A DNA stretch of 64,000 bases from Stachybotrys elegans (taxonomy: Eukaryota; Ascomycota; Sordariomycetes; Hypocreales; Stachybotryaceae). The stretch is from NCBI GenBank assembly GCA_020746835.1, contig JAGPNK010000001.1, forward strand, positions 3,224,001-3,288,000, in the 5' to 3' direction. Below the pieces are notes generated by a model. It saw only the letters and a list, made by a program, of their open reading frames with translations. It had not been told where the DNA came from and did no database searches. Position 1 is the first letter of the stretch. Each line of letters opens with the position of its first letter. Shown piece by piece: positions 45,328-54,782 of this stretch. The translations under genes were made by a program, and so were the position numbers.

Positions 45328-47261
45328 ATGGCCAACAAGGGCGGTCATATTCGGGACCCAAAGACTGCCCGAGAAACCTACGTCACCAGCACGCTGCCCG
45401 AGATATACGACAATACCATCGTCGTCGCTGCAGCATCTCCCAATGTCCAAGCTTCCAAAGACACGGAAGATGGCTGGTTTTTGTCGGACTTTTATGCCTT
45501 CAACTACCTTCTGAAGGGGTCAGGCTACCAAGGCACCCAGACCATCGACATCGATGGCAAGACGGTTGAAGTAAAGGGACAGACCTGGCTTACTGCAGCG
45601 GTATTTACCCCTCTATTTGCTTCTTGTCCTACTAGCTAACAAATCACGAAACCTAGGATCCGTTGCAAGTCATAGACCCGAAGAAAACAGACCAGACGGT
45701 ACTGCTCCATGGGAACCCATACCAGACTCGACGCGTCGTTCTCAGTAAGGAGCTCCTCGACAATGACCAGTACACAAAGCCGACCTTGTGTCTGACAAAC
45801 GACATGATCGAAACATTCGTTACCAAAGTCAAGCACGCGTCAATCTTGGCGAAGAGGATGGATGCTCCGCTCCTACTTCTGGTATTCTGTCATGGACTTG
45901 AGAACTACGAGCTTCTACTGGATAATAAACGCGGCTTGAAGATTCCGTACGTACTGATCCAAACTTTGCTTTATTGGTAACTAACGACCGCCAGGGACCT
46001 TAAAGGCGCTATTGAGCCCGGTTGTCGCATTACCCTCGTCACCACGGCATGTTACTCGGGAGGATGGATCGTCGACCCATCCTTCAACTACACCACCTTG
46101 GCCGCCGCAGACGAAGATGAACAATCGATATCTTGGCTGAAGTCCATGAGCCTAGACCGGTTTTGCGGCTCCATTTTCGCCAGCATCATCATCGATACTT
46201 TGGTTGATGTGACAAGCCCTCTGCTTGAAGACAGAGAAGCCACCTCCAGTGCGGAAAACATGCAACCGGAAAAGCCACATCTCACGTACTACGGCCAGGA
46301 AATTCTGCAACCCGAAAAGCCATCAGCCCGCCAAACGCAGACCTACAACCAATTTTGTCGCAATATCCTTGCTGTTTGTAGATCTCGAATGAACGGCCTC
46401 TGGGATCAGCAGGCCTTTACCTTCGACGCACAAGACGATGCCTGGGAGTATACGGGAAGAGCAGGCATACCATTGGCATATTTCAAAGACCGCTGGGATC
46501 GCCTACCGGCTGCCACAGGGCTGCCACAAAGCGGAGGCCTCGCAGCAGGGGGAAACACCACCTCTATCCGGCGCCGTGCAGAAGCCATGGCCAGCATGCT
46601 TTTGAGTTCTTGCCCTGGCGACTGGGATCATGGAACAAGCGTCAGTTTTCGAACCAGCCTTCGCGACTTCATCAATGGAGTCACCTATGATGAAGATTCA
46701 TCCGACGCCGATGAACGTGATTTTCTTACACCCGAGGAGGTTATATCTACTGTCGAGTACCGATGGGAGCTCTTTGCCCTAGCTGATAGAATGGTCGAGC
46801 ACTTTCAGCTACCTCGCCCCCTTAACAGCAGCTGTGCAGCTCTTGACTGGGACGAATGGGAGTCGAAAACGTATCATTGGGAGTCGAAAACGTTTCGTCA
46901 AACTCGCGACTATAAACGGGTGTTTTATAAATCTCTCTGGGCGCAACTTAAGGTCATGGGCCGCATGACTGACCCTATGGAAGACCAGGGACCTCAATTT
47001 GACCGACCCCGACGCTACATGTGTGCAGCAATGATGGATTCCGGGAAGCCCTTCGACGAATGTATGGCAATTGCGGAAGAAATATGCGAAATGGTCGCTT
47101 TTCTCAAGGACGGCATGCAGAAAACAGTGCTGGAAGACCCCCACGTCCGCAAGTCTGCCAGGCTCTGGTTTACTACACTGCGCAGACGCATGCGCAGCCT
47201 TTCACCAACCCGCGGCCATCGGGCCCAGTCCGACTATGCTTTAGAATCGCCTGAGAGTTGA
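45328..47261 (+). CDS. Caspase-like (clan CD-like) protein, unknown function
   Basis: Exons 45328-45600, 45657-45946 and 45995-47261 give 609 residues. The N-terminal ~215 residues have a Rossmann-like caspase/legumain pattern: TIVVAAASPNV, DGWFLSDFYAFNYLLKG, then hydrophobic strand plus His-Gly (LLLLVFCHG, His170) and hydrophobic strand plus Cys (ITLVTTACYSGGW, Cys207). This is the His/Cys dyad context of clan CD peptidases. I recall similar uncharacterised fungal proteins carrying TACYSGGW. Residues ~215-609 are mostly helical with no known domain and contain a recent 21 bp in-frame tandem duplication (WESKTYH/WESKTFR). There is no signal peptide or membrane span. It could be an active protease or a degenerate homologue. 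It sits between decayed copies of another family. Confidence 0.8.
46857..46898 (+). repeat. 21 bp in-frame tandem duplication within the caspase-like gene
   Basis: Two adjacent 21 bp copies (46857-46877 and 46878-46898) differ at only three positions in the last five bases and encode WESKTYH and WESKTFR. Confidence 0.9.
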
Positions 47262-47756
47262 ACGACCAGGAATCTGGCATCGGCGGGGACAGTCACTGCA
47301 GGAGTATTTTCAAGCAAGACACCGGGACTGAGATGACATTGCTACGGGGATGTTGAAGGAGGGGAACTAAATTGCTAGGGGGGACAGTCATGGGAGGAGA
47401 AGTGTCAAGCAGCCACTAGAATAGAGATACAATCGCAATGAATTTAATACTGTTATCAACCAAACCAATGCAATCATCATGAGCTTGAGATAATAAATAT
47501 CTTCTTTCTCTCTCTCTCTTTCTCCTCCTCCTCCTCCTCCTTCTTCTTCTTCTTCTTCTTCTTCTTCTTCTTCTTCTTCAGAGATATTTATTGCAGACAG
47601 ATGACTCAGGGATAGTGATAACGGCATTCAGATTGTAGAGCCATTCAAATAACTCATGGAGGCGAGATCTTCACTTTGTCATCATGCTGGCATGCCCAGT
47701 GTAGAATGTAGCATAGTTGGCTCGAGCTGTCAGTACAGCCATGCGAGCGCGATCAG
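47262..47756. other. Intergenic region after the caspase-like gene
   Basis: About 500 bp containing the 3' end of the caspase-like gene and a CT/CTC/CTT microsatellite. No gene is seen. Confidence 0.5.
47501..47579. repeat. Polypyrimidine CT/CTC/CTT microsatellite
   Basis: A continuous pyrimidine run passes from CT to CTC to CTT units, about 240 nt downstream of the caspase-like stop codon. Confidence 0.9.
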
Positions 47757-48491
47757 TCATGAATCCAACGCGTGAAGTGCGCACTCGATGCCGATAATTC
47801 GAACAGGGATATCTCCGGTCGGTACCTCCCAGGCAGGAGTCTTGCTCAGAGACAGCTGGATCGGCATCTCCTGTGCATTGTATCCGGTAATGACGATGAG
47901 CACATGGGCACGTTGGTTCTTGTCCTTGACTTGCGGGATGCCCATCCGACGATAGGTCTACACAGCGAGTTCAACTGAAAACCTAGCGGAGTTCTTGTTG
48001 ATAAACGAGGTCCCGCGTTGTTTTCCCTCCCTGTCTGCCGGGTTGATGAACAGAGATTGGCTAAAGATGTCCGGTTTGGTGCCTTTCATCCGCTGCGTCA
48101 CCTTGGCTGGTCTTGGGGGAACCCTCTGCATTGAAAACCGTCATGCCACCCTCGTAGATGTTGACTGTTGCGAAGTCTGCGACATCTCCGAAAGCGCGGT
48201 TGTTTTGGATGAGTTTAACTGAGAGAGCACCTGCTTCGTCGACGCGCTGGGTGGCAATGACTTGCTCTGAGTCTGCGTGTCGGATCCCAAATCGGACTTG
48301 GACAGAGCCATGCTGTAGAGTGCCGCCGGAAACCCGGTAGGTAGTGCGTAGGCCAGCGGCTGGAGCCTTTGCAACCTGTCGGACGTACTCTTGGTCGTAT
48401 CCACGTACCATCACTCCATCAACGCGGGCTCGATGTTGCCTCTGATGTGTCCCTCTCCCGGGACCCGGGCGAGGGTTTGGTCGTCTGACAT
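47757..48491 (-). pseudogene. Decayed copy 2 of the MSDD-start gene family
   Basis: The reading starts at 48491 (MSDDQTLARVPGEGHIRGN) and meets a stop or frameshift at about 48405-48425. It resumes as GYDQEYVRQVAKAPAAGLRT, which matches copy 1 segment for segment. It shifts again near 48100 into VTQRMKGTKPDIFSQSLF, meets TAG at 47958-47960 between FSVELAV and TYRRMGIPQV, and ends at 47757. The stop fits a CAG-to-TAG (CpA to TpA) change, the type RIP makes. An intron from about 48100 (gtgacg) to cccggcag would also bridge one break, giving an end at 47958; I judge this less likely. No known domain is recognised. Confidence 0.6.
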
Positions 48492-49048
48492 GGTAACGAC
48501 GTGTGGATTGAGTGGTTTGCACGGTATTGAAGTACGTGAGCAGTGACAAGTGGCTTGGGTAGCTGAGAGGTCGGTGTTGGAGTGCTTGAAGGAGTGGGTG
48601 GGAGGAAACGAAGGAATCTATGTCCACGGATTTGCGGTGTTTGTGTGAAGAGGAGGTTAAAAGAATTCAGGTGCAAAACTTTCGGAGAGGCAGTGTCAAG
48701 AGGCAGGCGAGAGAGATGTGAGAGGAAAGTGAGAAGGCTAGGGCTCAGAGCCGTCGTTGGCAGCTGGTGACGGCCGGTTGCGTTTCCTTATACACGTCAA
48801 GAATTTTGGGCATGCCCTTTCACAAGGTGGGTGCGAGCTATCAGGTATCGTACTCGGAGAAGCCAGACAATCTTGGATTCAACGAGCCTTTGAGATAAGG
48901 CTGTCTTTGATGATGTGCCTTTTCGTACCATCGATCGTCAGTGATCCGGGGCGACGTGCTGTACGGACATCAGGTCTGGCTGATTACAAGTGCCCGATGC
49001 TCATCTTTCATTCTATACGCGCAATGACTGCCCTGGTGGATTGCCTTC
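48492..49048. other. Noncoding interval within the island
   Basis: About 560 bp with short frames on both strands and no supported gene. Confidence 0.45.
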
Positions 49049-49452
49049 TCATTTTGACCCTTTCCTTCGGTCTGGAATCGGTGTGAAGCAAATCAAGTTT
49101 ATACGTTTCCACGGATCTCTGCCTTCGGTGACGCTTTTTGGAGCTTCTCCCAGATTTCCTTCTTCAGCGTCAATATTCGTGCCGGCTCCTTCCCCCGTAT
49201 GGCTCTTGACGGACACTTCAGCCTCGTAAGACTCAGTGCCGCCGTTCGTGGCTTCAGAGATAGCAGTTGTATCACAGAGTATTCGCTGGCGCCGTCGATC
49301 TGGGGCTGGAGTTCGTCGCATGATGGCTGATCGTGGGTTTCACCGGCTCGATGGACTTCGTCGGTGCAAATTCTACTCATTGGAAATGCCATGACGGAGC
49401 TGAACACATCCCGAGGGATATTTTCAGCCTTGACGGAAGCCGACACCACCAT
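49049..49452 (-). pseudogene. Possible decayed fragment, copy 3 of the same family
   Basis: Two overlapping minus-strand frames cover this stretch. One has ASVKAENIPRDVFSSVMAF then DELQPQIDGAS, which resembles NVFASVVPL and EIQPTLQAA at similar spacing in copy 1. The other has an acidic tail ending at 49049. Only the family's C-terminal part would be present. The match is short and could be chance. A plus-strand frame over 49333-49548 (ending FPVAYAQK) also looks coding-like, so the strand is uncertain. Confidence 0.35.
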
Positions 49453-50073
49453 TATTTGCGAGGCGAAGCCGAAGAAGCCGCCTGGGACATGATTTTACAA
49501 GCAAGACGTAATCGCGACGACTTCCCGGTTGCCTATGCCCAAAAATAACGGAATATAAAAAGGCGACCGTGTTGCTTCTTGAACTGGCGCTATCATAAAT
49601 CAGTAATTTGCGGCACACCCGTGGCAGTCCACGATCTATTTAATCGTGGACAGGGAGTAGGGGTCGTATCACGGGTTTCGGCTTTCTCTGGATTCCTCCA
49701 TGAGTGAATGGATGGCCTTGTGAGCTGACATCGAGGACACACAGGGAACCAATCAAGATGGAATCAAGAAATATATTATCATTTGCACTCGCGTTCGTAT
49801 CTAAGGGTATTTTAAGCAAGAGAACATAGGGAATGGAAAATCATAACACCAAACTGTGGGTATGGACGTCGAAGCCAGAATCGCCGATGCACTAATTATC
49901 GCTCCCAAGAGCGTTGTTTCCCGCTTGTACAAAGCAAAAAGAGAAGAATTGGTAAGGGCGCCTTGCAGCCGGCGCAAGGACGTATTTAATTTTTTGGTTT
50001 GTTGTTGGCTTTGTTTTGTGTTGAGGGCTGGTCTGCTTTGTCCCTTTTTGCTTCCATCCCTCAAATGCTTGGA
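49453..50073. other. Right flank of the island
   Basis: About 620 bp, partly A/T-rich, between the last decayed fragment and the 3' end of the Cys-rich membrane protein gene. A short plus-strand frame starting at 49856 (MGMDVEARIADALIIAPKSV) has no homology I recognise and was not called. Confidence 0.45.
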
Positions 50074-51288
50074 CTATATCCGGGGAGTAGAGCCAGGCAC
50101 GTACGGCCTCCGACCCCTATGCACATCGCCCAGATCGGCTTGATCCATGAGGTCCGTAAAGGTAGTGCCACGGGTGAGACGACGGGGATCCGTTGGCCTC
50201 ACGACGCTGCCTGGGTCGGCAAAGATATTGATGCTCTCGCTACTGGGCTCGCGCGAAATGAAGCGCGGGTCAACGTGGCGTGACTTTCGATCGGAACCCT
50301 TCATCGTGCGGATTGGCTTCAGGCGAGCGCCTGCAACGTGTCCGGTACGCATATTGTCTTCATCATTGTGCGAGCCAAAAGACACCGGGGACTGCGCCGA
50401 CATGTCGGGCGAATCAAAGGGGTTGGGAATGGAGCTCCGGTTGAGGACAATCTGTGGCACGTCGTTGAATGAGCGCTCAGAGGGCTCCTTCCGAATGAAA
50501 TCCGTGCGGAAAGAGTCGGACTGCAGGATCGGGTCGGAGATGATGTTGCTGAAAGAAGTGCGGTCTTTGTTTCGAGAATTCGAGGATCGAGCGGACCCCT
50601 TCTCGTTCCGATGAGAATCTTGGCGTTTCTGACGGCGGACGCAGTAGAAAGCAATGCCGGCAATAAGGAACAGCGTGATACACCCGCCCACAACACCACC
50701 AATAACGGCACCAGTGTTGATACCGCTGGAGCCTTCTTCATCACTGGGGACGACAGAGATGGGATCGCTTGACGTGGTTGCGGTCGGCGGGCTCTGGGTG
50801 CCTGTGCCAGTAGCAGTTGCGCTCGGCCCAGCAGAGGTGCTTGTTGGGCGGCTGGGGCCCTCGGGGGCCTCGGACTGGTCCTCGTTGCGAATGCATCGGT
50901 TTCCGTCACAGGAGTAGCCAAAGGGACAGCATCTGTTACCACCGCCGCATCGCTCCAGCTCCACATCAAAGACGGTGGTCTTGATTGGCGCAGAAAGGTT
51001 GTTCTCTACGTTCTGGAGTTCGATATCGCAGATGATGGGCTGGATCTGGTTGCAATCACTGCCCTCGGGGCAACAGAGAGCGGAGGTGTTTCCAGCAAGA
51101 GGAATACATTCATTGCCGCTTGGGCAGCAGAAGTCGTCTGGCAGCTCCCTTGGACAGCTGGAAAGATTGTTGGAGGCGCAGGTGTTGTCCTGTCGAGAAA
51201 ACAGCCTTGCTGCGGGAATGGCGGAGACGGTTGTTGAGCTCAAGACCATGACCAGTAAGGCCTGAAGGGCTGTGGGTAGAGTGACCAT
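50074..51288 (-). CDS. Cys-rich single-pass membrane protein, putative surface sensor
   Basis: 404 residues, no intron. A signal peptide (about residues 1-23, ending VSA) is followed by a Cys-rich ectodomain (about 37-133) with repeated CC pairs: DDFCCPSGNEC, SALCCPEGSDC, GNRCCPFGYSCDGNRC. These resemble granulin or toxin-like disulfide knots only in pattern. A Ser/Thr/Pro-rich stalk (about 145-190), one transmembrane segment (about 193-217, VIGGVVGGCITLFLIAGIAF), a basic stop-transfer (RRQKR) and a ~185-residue Ser/Arg/Asp-rich cytoplasmic tail follow. This layout resembles fungal wall-stress sensors (Wsc/Mid2-like), but the Cys pattern is not the WSC domain. The function is unknown. Confidence 0.82.
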   Translation of the reverse strand: MVTLPTALQALLVMVLSSTTVSAIPAARLFSRQDNTCASNNLSSCPRELPDDFCCPSGNECIPLAGNTSALCCPEGSDCNQIQPIICDIELQNVENNLSAPIKTTVFDVELERCGGGNRCCPFGYSCDGNRCIRNEDQSEAPEGPSRPTSTSAGPSATATGTGTQSPPTATTSSDPISVVPSDEEGSSGINTGAVIGGVVGGCITLFLIAGIAFYCVRRQKRQDSHRNEKGSARSSNSRNKDRTSFSNIISDPILQSDSFRTDFIRKEPSERSFNDVPQIVLNRSSIPNPFDSPDMSAQSPVSFGSHNDEDNMRTGHVAGARLKPIRTMKGSDRKSRHVDPRFISREPSSESINIFADPGSVVRPTDPRRLTRGTTFTDLMDQADLGDVHRGRRPYVPGSTPRI

Positions 51289-54200
51289 CTTGTCAAAGGG
51301 GAGCCGACCGGTGACGGTCTCGGTGGCGCGCAGTGTATGTATATGTATATGAAGAGAGTGCGTTCGTCTTGGTCCTCTTCAAGAGGGTATAGGTGGTGGT
51401 GGTGGTATATCGATCGTTGATTGGAATGAGCCAGCTCTTTTCGGCGATGATGAAGGTGTTGTATGTGGTGGGAGGAGTGTTGCAAGGTTTAGAAATGATG
51501 TTCAAGCCTTGTGTGACTGCAAGTATAGATATTGAAGTGAAGGAGTGATGAACAAGCAACGTTCGTCGGTGCCTTGGAGAAGAATCGGAATGAATCAAAG
51601 TAGATGAACAGCAAGGTGAAGTTTCACCGACGTGCACAGCACAGCGTTCAAGATCAAGGGATAGAATAAAGAACAACCACGAGTGTTTCGAAACCTCCTA
51701 CACACGGGGCGACAGATAGAGAAAGGAACGGGGAGGCGACACGACAACAAAACAGAAATGTAACAAAAACAGCATCGAGTAGATTCTCACAGAGGATGGG
51801 CGAGCCATGGTTTTTGCTTGCCGCCAGCATCGGGACCACAAAGCATAGCGTGGCCTACTAGACGCGCCCTCTGAAATGAAATTGTCTCCATCATGGCTTG
51901 TTTGTGCCCTAGGCAGCGTGCATCCGTGAACGGGGGGGCCAGGTTGCGAAGACGTCGTCGAGTCCCGGGTTGATTGCGCGCGAATCGTCGGCGGCTAGGA
52001 AACGCCTGCACTGTCAAGCTCTATCGACAGCCAGTAAGTCCCAGTCTCACGCCAGAGCTTGTAGGGGACAAGAAGCCACGCGGAAGACGGGGCGGTGCAT
52101 CTTCTTCTTCTTTGTTACGGCAGACGCCGGAGCTAGGCGCAACGACAGGCCGGCCGTGAATCTTCAGATGGAGACTGGAAGCGCCGAGACGTGCTGTGTA
52201 CGGAGCACAGTATGGGCGTCGTGGGCGCTTGAGGTGTTGGTTGGCTGTCAAGCCGCCCGGCCATTTTGGGACGTGGGCAGGTGGTTTGATAGGCTGAGAG
52301 CGGCCCGTAGGATGTGGGCGGTGCGTCGATCCTCCCCTGCAGGGCCCATCTTCATTTGCTGAGGGCCGAAAAGAGAGGAAGAGGGAGAGAGATTGGGCAA
52401 CGAGTGGCTTTGATGGATTGGGTTGTTGTCGCTGCATGGAATCAGGATGGTTCGAGCTGGTAAAAAGAAGAGGGAGAGTGGCAGCTGGTTCCTTCCTGCG
52501 CACCACGTGTGATGTCATTTCCAACAAACCTGACCCCATGCTGCATGGAAGGCAGGAACGCCCCTAGTGGTTTTAGGCGCAAGTTCGCCAACCGTTAGGG
52601 TCTCACAGTACTTTGAATATGTATGGCATCAATCAATCAGTTCGACTCACACGACATCGCCACTGTAACCTCCCGCCCGCAAAATAGCTGTCACCATATC
52701 GTTCACTTGTCTCCAAGGTCCCAGTTTCATCCACCTCGGCGCCGCCCACCGAGTCTCGTCTTGCTTTCCTCGCACACCGCTTCTATGACATCTCACAGGC
52801 CCGTTTACACACGCAAAAACACCCACAAACTTGCAACTCAAATTGAAGGGCATCTATCGCCAAGCCCATCTGCGCGCAATGTCGCCTGCCTCGTGACCTT
52901 ACGCTGATCACCGCTGCCCAGATTATGCGCCTGCGCACGCCTGAACCCTTGCTTTTACCAAGCTTCTCTACCAATCCCAACCCTTGGAAAAAGAGACATA
53001 CATGGCTTGGACCCTGGCCAAACCGACGACACCTCGGCTTAATCCATCCCACAAAGCATCACACGCACAAGCCTTCCTGTCAACTCTTTTTTTTTTCGCC
53101 TCTCCTCGGTTCAGCCAACCCCTGTGAGCTATATCCATCGTGACCTTTCTTCCGACGGGAACCGCCACAGTCTCTCGGGATGTTTGGCTGTCATTCAATC
53201 TCCTCACGCACGCCCCCCCGGACGATCAGCAATGCACATATGTTTTCGCTTCCAATTCCTCCTCTGTCAACGCTGTAACGGTAAATTCCCCCTTGCTGTT
53301 CAATGGGTCCGTAGAAGGGTCCCCCGCTTCATTTCACCCTTCCTCAATTTTTTTTCTCCATCGAATGTGACTCAACAACTGCTGGCCTGGCCACCTGTTC
53401 GGCAGAATCAGGGCAGTATTCCCTGCAAACGAAGTGAACAGCACAGTGGGTGGCCGCCACGCCCGTCAGAACCCTTCCAGGTTCTTTGTGAGACCAATCC
53501 CATCCTCGCATTCAGCTCTACCCAAGTACACCGCCACAACCCGTCCCTTCACGTGGCCAACGTGTTGACGACAGCAGTGGGCTTAGATCTGGACTATGTA
53601 GAATGTTTCTTCCCCTGTCATTGCCAGCGTCGCTGTCCCGTCATGACCCGCAGTCCATGCCAGCAGAGGGGTGGTAATAGACAGCCGCCACTGTTAATCA
53701 ATCAGCAAGCTTCACAGTTCATCGGCACTGTCTTAGCTGTCTTTTCTCATCGCCCGGGGTCTTGGGAGGGACTCGGAGGCCAGCTTGCCAGCTCGGACTC
53801 GATAACCCCATCTGGGTCTGTCTGTCTTTCACAGTCCCGAACCTGGTTCCGAAGTTATGGTGATACTACCCTCCAACCACAAGTAACGTTCCCAAGATCG
53901 GCCTTTTTATTCCTCTAAGTGGTGCGGTTTTATGGGTCCCTTTCCCCATGTGGCATCTGTCGCGCATGTCGCGCCTTATCACAGTTACAGTCACAAAGGC
54001 TTGCATGTTGGAGGAGATTGAGTTGATGGTGTGTTTATAGACTATTTTTCTAAGCCTCTCCTATTGAAGACAGGAGAGGCAGGTAGGCTCCGCCTAACGA
54101 AGCGAACATGCAATGTGTTTGTTGTTGGGAGCTTGCCCTTCAAGCCCCCTGAGCCTCCATGTCCAAACCATGAATTCCATCCGTCGATTGTAGTAATCGA

Positions 54201-54782
54201 GTTCATAATCGTAAATTTCCCATGATCCCCAACGCCAATGTCCCCAGCCCGCCGTGGATATCAATAAGTAGCGAGTGAACCGAGAATAGATGTCGGGAAG
54301 CAAATAGGAAAAAAACGCGCCCTTCTCCTTCATAACCGTGAAACCAACCATTTACCTGACCCCCAACCTGGTAGCAATCCGGTCCCATTCCATGAGTCCA
54401 TCATCCCATGTTTCCAGTGTCGTCTTGACGTCCCGTCCGAGTCCATTCATCGTGCCTTGCGGCGTCCTCTAAAGCACCGTCTCCGGAGGTGTAATGTAGA
54501 TGTAAAGAAAGAAGAAGAAATGATTAAGAAATAAAGAGAAAACATAAACAATAAAAGATGACTGGAGATAGTGCCGAGACCATATGCCAAGCAGCCATCT
54601 AGATCGACAGTCGAAGCTTCCTGAGCCTCAGGGAAGCAGCCCTATCAGATCGCTGAGAAGAGGAAAGGAGGACAAGCAGCTGTCTAGTAACCGTTCTGGC
54701 CTGTACTAGCCCGCTCGCCTCCTCTCCAAGAGACCAGCCCGTTGAAGAGGAACGATTGAGTTTTGTGCAGCTCAGAACAGAA
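51289..54782. other. Large gene-free interval downstream of the Zn2Cys6 gene
   Basis: 3.5 kb. It includes the likely promoter and leader of the Cys-rich membrane protein on the left. A 264-codon plus-strand frame (53124-53918) has Cys/Ser/Pro composition without domain or codon bias and was not called. No repeat of note is present. Confidence 0.5.

Noticed and set aside
49801..50143. Short frames on both strands including MGMDVEARIADALIIAPKSV
   Set aside because: Short, no family recognised, and overlapping the 3' end of the membrane-protein gene.
53124..53918. 264-codon plus-strand open frame
   Set aside because: No domain, no codon bias, unusual Cys/Pro/Ser mixture, and no splice or homology support.
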